Source: Streptomyces sp. NBC_00193 (GTDB lineage: Bacteria; Actinomycetota; Actinomycetes; Streptomycetales; Streptomycetaceae). From it: 64,000 nt of DNA. Location: the NCBI RefSeq assembly GCF_026342735.1, contig NZ_JAPEMM010000001.1, positions 5,518,001 through 5,582,000 on the forward strand. The letters are read 5' to 3'. Shown piece by piece: positions 1 to 6,891 of the stretch. Within the stretch, counting starts at the first letter, position 1. Each line of letters begins with the position of its first letter. Position numbers and translations under genes: made by a program. The notes under the pieces were generated by a model. It worked only from the letters and a program-made list of their open reading frames with translations. It made no database searches and had not been told where the DNA came from.

Positions 1-151
1 GGTGGACGTGGCCGCCCTGGAGGGGCTGCGGTTCATGACGGTTCCCTTCGCGCCGAGGTCGCAGACTGTGTCCTCCACGCGTGTGACCGCTCCGCTCCGC
101 GTCAAACCCGCCCGCCAAACCCGCCCGCGGAAATCCCCGCAACGGCCCGGC

Positions 152-1297
152 CTACCAGCGCAGATGCCCCCGCCGCGCCCACTCCCCGGCCAGCAGCCGG
201 TACGAGCGCACCCGGTCGGCGTGCCCGTGCGTGATCGTGGTGATCAGCAGCTCGTCCGCACCGGTCGCGTCCCGCAGCTGCTCCAGCTGGTCGGCGACGG
301 CGGCCGGCGAACCGGCGAACTGCGTCTCCACCCGGTCCGCGACCAGCTCGTGCTCCGCCGTGGACCACCCCCGGGTCAGCGCGCGGGCCTCCTCCGGCGA
401 GGGGAAGGGGATCGCACCCTCACCGGACCGGATGCTGTGCACCCACGGCGCGTACCCGGCGGCCAGCTCCCGGGCCTCGGAGTCGTCCGGGGCCACCACG
501 ACATCGGCGGACACGGTCAGGTGCGGCCGGTCCAGCCCGCCCGGCCCGGCCGAGGGCTTGAAGGCGGCCCGGTAGGCCTCGGCGGCCTCCAGCACGCTCG
601 CCGGGCTGACGTGGTAGTTCGCAGCGAACCGGAGCCCGTTCGCACCGGCCGACTCCGCGCTCACCCCCGCGCTGCTCCCCAGCACCCACACCTGCACCTC
701 GGCGCCCTCCCCGGGCACGGCATGCGCCTCCACCCCCTCCGGCGAGCGGTACTCCCCGCGCAACAGGGCCAGTACGTCGCCCACTTGCTCGGAGTACTCC
801 TGCGCCGTGGCCCCCGGCAGCTGCAACAGCCGCTGCTGGAGCGCGATCCGCGGGTGACCGCGCAGGTGGGCGAAGGAGAAGGGCTTCGGTATGCGCAGGC
901 CGTTCGCCGTGGTGTACGCCACCGGCGGCTCGGCCCCGGCACGGCGCGCCGGCGGGCCGCCCGCCGAGCGCCCCAGACCCAGGTCGATCCGCCCCGGGTG
1001 CACCGCGTCCAGCAGGCCGAACTCCTCGACCGTCGACAGGGCCGTGCGGTGCCCGAGCTGGACCGCCCCCGAGCCGATCCGGATCGTGGAGGTGGCCGAG
1101 GCGGTCAGCGCCAGCACGACGGCGGGCGAGGTCCCCGCGACCCCCGGATTGAGGTGGTGCTCGGCGAACCAGTAGCGGACGTAGCCGAACCGTTCGGTCT
1201 GCCGGGCCAGGTCGACGCTGCCGCGCAGGGCCTCGGCCGCCGTGGAGCCGGACGGGATGGGGACGAGGTCGAGGACCCCGAGCGGGATACCGGGCAT
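152..1297 (-). CDS. LLM-class flavin-dependent oxidoreductase (MsnO8-like)
   Basis: A 381-residue luciferase-like monooxygenase, expected to use reduced FMN and oxygen on a small substrate. The start is the ATG at 1297, which begins MPGIPLGVLDLVPI, the usual opening of this subfamily; a reading frame continues upstream but lacks family features. Recognisable stretches are the WFAEHHLNP motif near residue 60 and the HPGRIDLGLGRS segment near residue 120, both typical of bacterial LLM enzymes. It is the last gene of a three-gene minus-strand operon, 53 bases after an NtaA/SnaA/DszA-type monooxygenase. The substrate cannot be read from sequence; the leader peptide upstream of the operon suggests an organosulfur compound, which is inference. 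Confidence 0.85.
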   Translation of the reverse strand: MPGIPLGVLDLVPIPSGSTAAEALRGSVDLARQTERFGYVRYWFAEHHLNPGVAGTSPAVVLALTASATSTIRIGSGAVQLGHRTALSTVEEFGLLDAVHPGRIDLGLGRSAGGPPARRAGAEPPVAYTTANGLRIPKPFSFAHLRGHPRIALQQRLLQLPGATAQEYSEQVGDVLALLRGEYRSPEGVEAHAVPGEGAEVQVWVLGSSAGVSAESAGANGLRFAANYHVSPASVLEAAEAYRAAFKPSAGPGGLDRPHLTVSADVVVAPDDSEARELAAGYAPWVHSIRSGEGAIPFPSPEEARALTRGWSTAEHELVADRVETQFAGSPAAVADQLEQLRDATGADELLITTITHGHADRVRSYRLLAGEWARRGHLRW

Positions 1298-1350
1298 GGT
1301 GTTCCCCCTTCTGTGGGACGGGCTTGGGACGGGGTCCTGCGGGGCCGGGG

Positions 1351-2718
1351 TCAGCCGTGCACGGGGGCGAGCGCGCGGGGCGCGGCCAGCCCGAGGTGGT
1401 CGCGCAGCGTCGGGCCTTCGTACTCCCGGCGGAACACCCCGCGCTCCTGGAGCAGCGGGACGACGGTGTCCGCGAAGGCGTCGAGGCCGCCCGGGGTCAG
1501 GTGCGGGACCAGGATGAATCCGTCGGCCGCGTCCGCCTGGACCAGGGCGTCGATGGCCTGGGCGACGGTGAGCGGCGAGCCCACGAAGGACTGCCGGGCG
1601 GTCGTCTCGATCACCAGTTCCCGGATCGACAGGCCCCCGGCGGCCGCCCGCTCCCGCCACTCCCGCGCGACGGCCACCGGGTCGCGGTTCATGCGCACGC
1701 TCGCCCGGCCCAGCGCGATGGTGTTCTCCCCGGGTTCGGGGTCCACGTCCGGCAGCGGGCCGTCCGGGTCGTAGCCCGACAGGTCCCGGTTCCAGACGTG
1801 CTCCAGGTACTTGATCGCGGTCGCCCCGCTGACCTGCAGGCGCCGCACCTCGTGGGCCAGCTCCCGCGCCTCGGCGTCCGTGTCGCCGAACACGAAGGTC
1901 GCCGCCGGGAGGATCTTCAGCTCGTCGGGGGTGCGCCCGTACCGGGGCAGGCGCCCCTTGACGTCCGCGTAGAAGGCGCGGCCCTCGTCCAGCGTGCCGT
2001 ACCGGCCGAAGATGGCGTCCGCGGAGGCCGCGGCGAACTCCCGCCCCTCGTGCGAATCGCCCGCCTGGAAGATCACCGGCCGGCCCTGGGGGCTGCGCGG
2101 CACGTTGAAGTGCCCGGAGATGTCGAACTGCTTGCCCCGGTGGGCGAAGGCGCCGGGGCCCGCGTCCCGCAGGAACTCCCCGGAGACCGGGTCGGCAAGG
2201 ATCTCAGCGCCGTCCCAGGAGTCGAAGAGCTCGTGGGCGGTGTCCAGGAACTCCCTGGCCCGCTCGTAGCGTTCCTCGCGCGGCAGGAAACCGCCGCGCC
2301 GGAAGTTCTCCCCGGTGAAGGCGTCCCAGGAGGTGACCACGTTCCAGGCGGCGCGGCCCCCCGACAGGTGGTCGAGGGAGGCGAACTGGCGGGCCACCTC
2401 GTACGGTTCGTTGAAGGTGGAGTTGATGGTGCCGGTCAGCCCGAGGTGTTCGGTGACGGCGGCGAGCGCCGCCAGCACGGTGAAGGTGTCCGGGCGGCCC
2501 ACCACGTCCAGGTCGTAGATCTCGCCGCCCTGTTCGCGCAGGCGCAGACCCTCGGCGAGGAAGAGGAAGTCGAACTTCGCGCGCTCGGCGGTCCGCGCGA
2601 AATGGACGAAGGAATCGAAGTCGATCTGGCTCCCGGCGGCCGGGTCGCTCCACACGGTGGTGCTGTTGACCCCGGGGAAGTGCGCCGCGAGATGGATCTG
2701 CTTGAGCGGCTTGCTCAT
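1351..2718 (-). CDS. NtaA/SnaA/DszA/DmoA-family FMN-dependent monooxygenase
   Basis: A 455-residue flavin monooxygenase of the nitrilotriacetate/dibenzothiophene-sulfone/dimethylsulfide monooxygenase family. Diagnostic stretches are AAHFPGVNSTTVWSDP near the N-terminus, the GGEIYDLDVVGRPDTF segment near residue 75, and SGGRAAWNVVTSWD near residue 120. Length and start (ATG at 2718) fit the family. It lies 26 bases after one LLM oxidoreductase and 53 bases before another, all on the minus strand, so the three are probably one transcript. Family members cleave C-N or C-S bonds in chelators or sulfur compounds; with the sulfur-type leader peptide ahead of the operon, desulfurisation is the favoured but unproven role. 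Confidence 0.9.
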   Translation of the reverse strand: MSKPLKQIHLAAHFPGVNSTTVWSDPAAGSQIDFDSFVHFARTAERAKFDFLFLAEGLRLREQGGEIYDLDVVGRPDTFTVLAALAAVTEHLGLTGTINSTFNEPYEVARQFASLDHLSGGRAAWNVVTSWDAFTGENFRRGGFLPREERYERAREFLDTAHELFDSWDGAEILADPVSGEFLRDAGPGAFAHRGKQFDISGHFNVPRSPQGRPVIFQAGDSHEGREFAAASADAIFGRYGTLDEGRAFYADVKGRLPRYGRTPDELKILPAATFVFGDTDAEARELAHEVRRLQVSGATAIKYLEHVWNRDLSGYDPDGPLPDVDPEPGENTIALGRASVRMNRDPVAVAREWRERAAAGGLSIRELVIETTARQSFVGSPLTVAQAIDALVQADAADGFILVPHLTPGGLDAFADTVVPLLQERGVFRREYEGPTLRDHLGLAAPRALAPVHG

Positions 2719-2744
2719 GGGTGCTGTCGGTCCTTCCTGGGGGA

Positions 2745-3938
2745 TCAGGCGGCGGGGGAAGCGGTGGCGGCGGGGGCCTGCGGGTCGGCGGCGTACCGGT
2801 TCGCCGGGCGCGGCAGCCCCAGCAGGCCGCGGAGCGAGGAGGCCTCGTAGGCCCGCCGGAACGCCCCGCGCCGCTGGAGCTCCGGGACCAGGCCGCGGGT
2901 GATCGCCGGCAGGTCGTGGGCGTGCACCCCCGGCCGCAGCCGGAAGCCGGTCAGCCCGGCCTCCCGCCCCTCCAGCAGCAGGTCGGCGAGGTGCGCCGGA
3001 GTCCCCGCGAAGACGGGGGCGTCACTCGTGTACGCGGCCCCGTGCGCGGCGTCCAGCCGCTGGAGCCGTCGCTCCGCCGCGGCCGGCTGCTCGTCGAGGA
3101 AGACCGTCAGCTCGCCGAACAGGTGCGGGGTGCCGGGGAGCGCGGCGACGGCGGAGCGGATCTCGCCGGCATCGTGCGCGGGCACGTAGCCGATGTCGGC
3201 CGACCGGGCGAGGAAGGGGTACACGGTGGCGTCCGAGGCCAGCGCGCTCACCGGGGGCAGGCCCTGGGGCGGCCGCGGGGTGATCGAGGGGCCCTTCACG
3301 CTGAACCGGGGGCCCTCGAAGTCGATGTAGTGCAGCTTGGTGCGGTCGATGAACCGTCCGGTGGCCACGTCGCGGATCTCGGCGTCGTCCTCCCAGCTGT
3401 CCCACAGCCGCCGCACCACCTCGACGTGGTCCGCGGCCTCCCCGTACAGCTCGGCCGGCTCCAGGGGCGCCGTTCGGCGCCCGAAGTGGCGTACCTCGTC
3501 GGGCCGTTCGGAGATCTGGATGCGCAGCCCGGCGCGCCCGCGGCTCACGTAGTCCAGGGTGGCGAGCGCCTTGGAGACGTGGAACGGCTCCGTGTGGGTG
3601 GCCACCACGCTCGGCACCAGCCCGATGTGCCGGCTCAGCGGCGCCACCCGGGCGGCGACCAGCACCGCGTCGAGCCGGCCCCGCACCAGATCGGTGCGGC
3701 CGTCGGGCCCGGCCGGATCGGTGGACTGCAGGCTCAGCGAGTCCTCGAAGGTGACGAAGTCCAGCAGCCCGGCCTCGGCCTCGGCGACGAGCGCGGCCCA
3801 GTACCCGGCGGTGAACAGCCGGTCGGCGTCCGCACCCGGTTCGCGCCAGGCGGCGGGATGCCAGCCGGCACCGTCGAGGGCCACGGCGAGGTGGAGCGCG
3901 GGGGAGGACGCAGGGGAGGGGGAAGGGTGCACGGGCAT
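2745..3938 (-). CDS. LLM-class flavin-dependent oxidoreductase
   Basis: A 397-residue luciferase-like flavin enzyme, first gene of the three-gene monooxygenase operon. The ATG at 3938 is preferred: translation then begins MPVHPSPSPASSP followed by the beta-strand LHLAVALDGAG that starts the TIM barrel. The segment THTEPFHVSKALATLDYVSRG near residue 110 matches the flavin-side region of LLM enzymes, and the C-terminal GFRLRPGVHAHDL is also typical. It begins 62 bases after the stop of a leader peptide carrying the HIDLLRV motif, which would place the operon under translation-coupled attenuation. Its specific substrate is unknown. Confidence 0.85.
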   Translation of the reverse strand: MPVHPSPSPASSPALHLAVALDGAGWHPAAWREPGADADRLFTAGYWAALVAEAEAGLLDFVTFEDSLSLQSTDPAGPDGRTDLVRGRLDAVLVAARVAPLSRHIGLVPSVVATHTEPFHVSKALATLDYVSRGRAGLRIQISERPDEVRHFGRRTAPLEPAELYGEAADHVEVVRRLWDSWEDDAEIRDVATGRFIDRTKLHYIDFEGPRFSVKGPSITPRPPQGLPPVSALASDATVYPFLARSADIGYVPAHDAGEIRSAVAALPGTPHLFGELTVFLDEQPAAAERRLQRLDAAHGAAYTSDAPVFAGTPAHLADLLLEGREAGLTGFRLRPGVHAHDLPAITRGLVPELQRRGAFRRAYEASSLRGLLGLPRPANRYAADPQAPAATASPAA

Positions 3939-3999
3939 GGCGGAACTGCCTCCTGATCGGGCGGCGCGGCGAAGGATGGAGCGGATCGCGAAACGCTGA

Positions 4000-4110
4000 T
4001 CAGGAACGACAGAGGGAGCCGGCGACGCGCAGGAGGTCGATGTGCGCGCGGGAGTGCAGACGGACGGCGCAGCGCGGGGTGAGGGCGTCACCGGCGGTTC
4101 GTACGGTCAT
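4000..4110 (-). CDS. Short leader peptide with HIDLLRV motif
   Basis: A 36-residue open frame starting at the ATG at 4110 and ending at 4000. Its C-terminus reads RAHIDLLRVAGSLCRS. Actinobacterial short ORFs with this HIDLLRV signature are commonly annotated as putative leader peptides and are found ahead of sulfur-assimilation genes. Here it sits 62 bases upstream of the flavin-monooxygenase operon on the same strand. A Cys codon occurs in each half, which would fit cysteine-responsive attenuation, although that mechanism is inferred. The frame is short, so the motif and position carry the call. Confidence 0.75.
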   Translation of the reverse strand: MTVRTAGDALTPRCAVRLHSRAHIDLLRVAGSLCRS

Positions 4111-4203
4111 GCCGGGCCACCCCCTTCGCTCGTCGGTCCCGGTCGTGCTCCCGACGCTAGATCAGGAGGGACCGGGCCACAACGGATGCAATGTCAATCC
4201 GTG

Positions 4204-4911
4204 TTAAGCCTTCGTGTCGGGCGTGCGAAGCCCGATGAAGACCGGCTCGCGGCGCAGGGTGAACCCCATCGAGAGGTACAGCCCCACGGCCCCGGTGTTC
4301 TCCGCCGCGGCGTGCAGGAACGGGGAGTCCCCGCGCTCCTCCACGGCGGCCGCGACCGCGCGGATCAGCCGCCCGGCGAGCCCCTCGCCCCGGTGACCGG
4401 GGTGTGTGCAGACGGCGCTGATCTCCGACCAGCCCGGCGGCCGCATCCGCTCGCCCGCCATCGCGACGAGCCGGCCGCCGCGGCGGATCCCGAGGTACGT
4501 GCCCAGCTCGACGGTGCGCTCCCCGAACGGGCCGGGCCGGGTCAGTTCGACCAGCTCCAGCATCTCGGGCACGTCGGCCGGCCCCAGCAGGACCGCCTCC
4601 GGCTCCTCCTTGCCCCGTACCGCCCGGCCGTCCAGCTGTACGCCCGGTATCGACATCAGGGTCTCCCAGCCCGCGGGCGGGGTCGGCAGTCCGGTCACCC
4701 ACACCTCTTGGCCGGGGCCGGCGAGCTCGGCCAGGTCCGCCCAGGCCCGCGGATCCTCCGGGTCGCAGAGCGCGGCGAAGGGCGACACCCCGGCCGCGTA
4801 ACGGGCGGCGAGCCCGGCGGGGCCGATCTCGGCGAAGCCCCGGTGCGGGCCGTCGAGCGCGGCCCAGACGGGATTGTCGAGGACCGCACCGGGCCGGGAC
4901 TCACTGGACAT
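4204..4911 (-). CDS. GNAT family N-acetyltransferase
   Basis: A 235-residue protein with the acetyl-CoA-binding core of the GNAT fold in its C-terminal half: the strand EISAVCTHPGHRGEGLAGRLI is the A motif (R/Q-x-x-G-x-G/A type) near residue 165, followed by ENTGAVGLYLSMGF, the B motif. The N-terminal 100 residues look like the degenerate first half of a FR47-like protein. Start ATG at 4911 is preceded by GGAAGGAAG, a good ribosome-binding site; longer in-frame extensions are repetitive and unlikely. It lies between two leader-peptide ORFs that point away from each other. The acetyl acceptor is unknown. Confidence 0.88.
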   Translation of the reverse strand: MSSESRPGAVLDNPVWAALDGPHRGFAEIGPAGLAARYAAGVSPFAALCDPEDPRAWADLAELAGPGQEVWVTGLPTPPAGWETLMSIPGVQLDGRAVRGKEEPEAVLLGPADVPEMLELVELTRPGPFGERTVELGTYLGIRRGGRLVAMAGERMRPPGWSEISAVCTHPGHRGEGLAGRLIRAVAAAVEERGDSPFLHAAAENTGAVGLYLSMGFTLRREPVFIGLRTPDTKA

Positions 4912-5090
4912 GAGCGGGAGCTTCCTTCCATCGGGCGCAGGCACGCGTACGAGCACGCGTGCGGGCCGTCGTGCAGGCGCCCGTGCGGGCACTTGTACGG
5001 ACTCTTGCGGGCGGTCTTGACGGCCCCTGGCGGTGCCATGAGACTGCGAACGCCAGCCTAATGGGGGTGGCGGACAGGAAGGGGGGCCCG

Positions 5091-5237
5091 GTGGACCAGC
5101 TCACCGCACCCTCCGGCACCACACCCTCCGCCACCACGCCCTCCTCCGTCGCCACCCCGCTGCGCCGCTCCTGGCTCACCCGCCGGCTGCACATAGATCT
5201 CCTCCGCGTCTGCAGTGCCACGGCCCCGGCCTCCTGA
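5091..5237 (+). CDS. Short leader peptide with HIDLLRV motif (second copy)
   Basis: A short frame whose C-terminus is TRRLHIDLLRVCSATAPAS. GTG at 5091 gives 48 residues and has an AAGGGGGG ribosome-binding site; an in-frame ATG at 5061 would give 58 residues but has weak spacing. The motif is the same as in the leader peptide at 4000-4110, but on the opposite strand and with a Cys directly after the motif. It ends 44 bases before the glutathione-transferase-like gene at 5282, which it may regulate. The peptide family is known by association with sulfur genes; its action here is inference. Confidence 0.65.
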   Translation: MDQLTAPSGTTPSATTPSSVATPLRRSWLTRRLHIDLLRVCSATAPAS

Positions 5238-5281
5238 GGCCCCGCCGAGCACGCGCGTACGCACACAGACCGAGGAGACCC

Positions 5282-5833
5282 ATGTCCCAGACCCATGTCC
5301 AGACGCCTGCCCAGACCCATGTCCAGACGCCTGCCCAGACCCATGTCCAGACGCCTGCCCAGACCCATGTCCAGACCTCTGCGCAGACCCCTGTCCAGAA
5401 CCCTGCGCAGCCCCTTGTCCAGGCGGCGCTTCCCCAGAGCCGCGTCCCGGTGCCCGCCCGGAGCCTCGCCCCGGCCGCGGCCGCCGTCCTGCGGGGCCGC
5501 ATCGGGACCGGGTTCTCGCCCGAGCCGCACCGGTACCGGCTGTACGTCGCCGCCGACGACTGTCCGAGCTGCCTCGGCGTCACCGCCGCCTTCGCCGACC
5601 TGGGCCTCCGGGACACCGTGGCCCTGACCGTCCTGCGGCCCGGCTCCGACCCGGCGGGACACGACGCGCTCCGCCGCGCCTACGAGGCCGCCGGGCACGA
5701 CCACGACGGCACGCTCACGGTCCCCGCCCTCTGCGACGGCTGGAGCGGCCGGGTGGTCTCGAACCACGCTCCCGACATCCTGGAAGACCTGCGCAGGCTG
5801 AGCGTGCACCCGGCCTTCCGCCCGGCCCCGTAG
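5282..5833 (+). CDS. Single-domain thioredoxin-fold protein resembling the N-terminal half of Xi-class glutathione transferases
   Basis: A 183-residue protein. Residues 1-45 are a low-complexity THVQTPAQ repeat encoded by a 24-bp tandem repeat. From about residue 75 the sequence SPEPHRYRLYVAADDCPSC aligns by eye with the N-terminal domain of glutathionyl-hydroquinone reductases (YqjG type, where the site is CPWA), and VPALCDGWSGRVVSN resembles their glutathione-side loop. The helical C-terminal domain of those enzymes is absent, so this is a stand-alone thioredoxin-fold domain with a CPSC motif that could act as a dithiol redox site. Start ATG at 5282 follows GAGGAG. A thiol-metabolism role fits the leader peptide upstream; function is not established. 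Confidence 0.6.
   Translation: MSQTHVQTPAQTHVQTPAQTHVQTPAQTHVQTSAQTPVQNPAQPLVQAALPQSRVPVPARSLAPAAAAVLRGRIGTGFSPEPHRYRLYVAADDCPSCLGVTAAFADLGLRDTVALTVLRPGSDPAGHDALRRAYEAAGHDHDGTLTVPALCDGWSGRVVSNHAPDILEDLRRLSVHPAFRPAP
5291..5410 (+). repeat. 24-bp tandem repeat inside the GST-like gene
   Basis: Five consecutive 24-bp units at 5291, 5315, 5339, 5363 and 5387. The first three are identical and the last two have diverged slightly. Each unit encodes THVQTPAQ or a close variant, so copy-number changes would keep the reading frame and lengthen or shorten the N-terminal tail. Confidence 0.95.
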
Positions 5834-5874
5834 AACCCCCGAAAAGGGCCTTCGAACCGTTCACGGAGCCTTCG

Positions 5875-5934
5875 CGCAACGAATCGCCGCTGCCACCCGC
5901 CAACACGCAACGAATCGATGCGCGGAGCGCAACG
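5875..5934. promoter_or_regulatory. Phased direct repeats upstream of the amidase/monooxygenase pair
   Basis: CGCAACGAATCG occurs at 5875-5886 and again at 5906-5917, with a shorter CGCAACG copy at 5928-5934. Start-to-start distances are 31 and 22 bases, close to three and two helical turns, as expected for a regulator that binds one DNA face. The cluster lies 77 to 136 bases before the amidase start. The regulator is not known. Confidence 0.45.
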
Positions 5935-6010
5935 GTCACGGCTTGTCCCGGTCGAACGCACGAACGTACCGTCTAAGGACCCCCACCCCTCCTGCCACAG
6001 AGGTACGCCC

Positions 6011-6811
6011 ATGCCCCCGCTGCGCACCGCCCTCCTCCAGAGTTCCGGACGGCTCGGCGACACCGCCGACAACCTGAAGGCGCTCGAAGAGGCCGCGGCC
6101 CGCGCCGCACAGGCGGGGGCCGGGCTCCTCGTGACCTCGGAGATGTTCCTGACCGGCTACGCGCTGGAGATCGAGGACATCGCCCGGCTCGCCGAACCGG
6201 CCGACGGCATGTCCGCCCGCGCCATCGGCGAGATCGCCCGCCGCCACGGGCTGGCCGTGCTCTACGGCTACCCCGAGCGGGACGGGGACGCCGTCTTCAA
6301 CGCGGCGCAGCTCGTCGGCCCCGACGGGGAACGGCTCGCGAACTACCGCAAGACCCACCTCTTCGGCTCCTTCGAGCAGGCGGCCTTCACCCCCGGTGAC
6401 ACCCCGGTGGTCCAGGCGGACCTCGGCGGCCTCCGCGTCGGCGTGATGATCTGCTACGACGTGGAGTTCCCCGAGAACGTCCGGGCGCACGCGCTCGCCG
6501 GCACCGACCTCCTCCTGGTGCCGACCGCGCAGATGCACCCGTTCCAGTTCGTCGCCGAACAGCTGGTCCCCGTACGGGCCTTCGAGAACCAGATGTACAT
6601 CGCGTACGTCAACCGCACCGGCCCGGAGGGCGAGTTCGAGTTCGTCGGCCTCAGCTGCCTGGCCGGCCCCGACGGGGTCACCCGGACCCGGGCCGGCCGC
6701 GGCGAGGAGCTGGTGTTCGGCGAGGCCGACCCCGAGCTGCTGCGCGTCTCGCGCGAGACCAACCCGTACCTGCGCGACCGCCGCCCCGGTCTGTACGCCT
6801 CGCTCGTCTGA
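6011..6811 (+). CDS. Carbon-nitrogen hydrolase (nitrilase superfamily), DavA-like amidase
   Basis: A 266-residue C-N hydrolase. The catalytic triad is visible: Glu in VTSEMFLTGY (about residue 43), Lys in YRKTHLFG (about 115) and Cys in GVMICYDVEFPE (about 148). Length and the EMFLTGY motif match 5-aminovaleramidase DavA and similar omega-amino amide hydrolases. The gene is 80 bases before an L-amino-acid 2-monooxygenase, whose product class is exactly such amides, so the two probably form a two-step pathway from an amino acid (Lys or Arg) to a shortened acid. The start at 6011 is the first ATG that gives the conserved opening LRTALLQSSG. Substrate remains inferred. Confidence 0.85.
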   Translation: MPPLRTALLQSSGRLGDTADNLKALEEAAARAAQAGAGLLVTSEMFLTGYALEIEDIARLAEPADGMSARAIGEIARRHGLAVLYGYPERDGDAVFNAAQLVGPDGERLANYRKTHLFGSFEQAAFTPGDTPVVQADLGGLRVGVMICYDVEFPENVRAHALAGTDLLLVPTAQMHPFQFVAEQLVPVRAFENQMYIAYVNRTGPEGEFEFVGLSCLAGPDGVTRTRAGRGEELVFGEADPELLRVSRETNPYLRDRRPGLYASLV

Positions 6812-6891
6812 CCGCGGCCCCGCGCCCGCCGGCGCGCGCCCTCCCCTGCTTGCCCTTCCCCCCTGCCCCACCCCGCTAGGAGTCGTACCCC

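Noticed and set aside
1..151. Left edge as the end of a gene
   Set aside because: No frame shows recognisable protein, and the region before the LLM gene stop cannot be assigned.
2..1774. Long open frame on the plus strand across the flavin-monooxygenase genes
   Set aside because: It is antisense to two clear enzymes and has the Arg/Pro/Gly-rich composition typical of the wrong strand in high-GC DNA.
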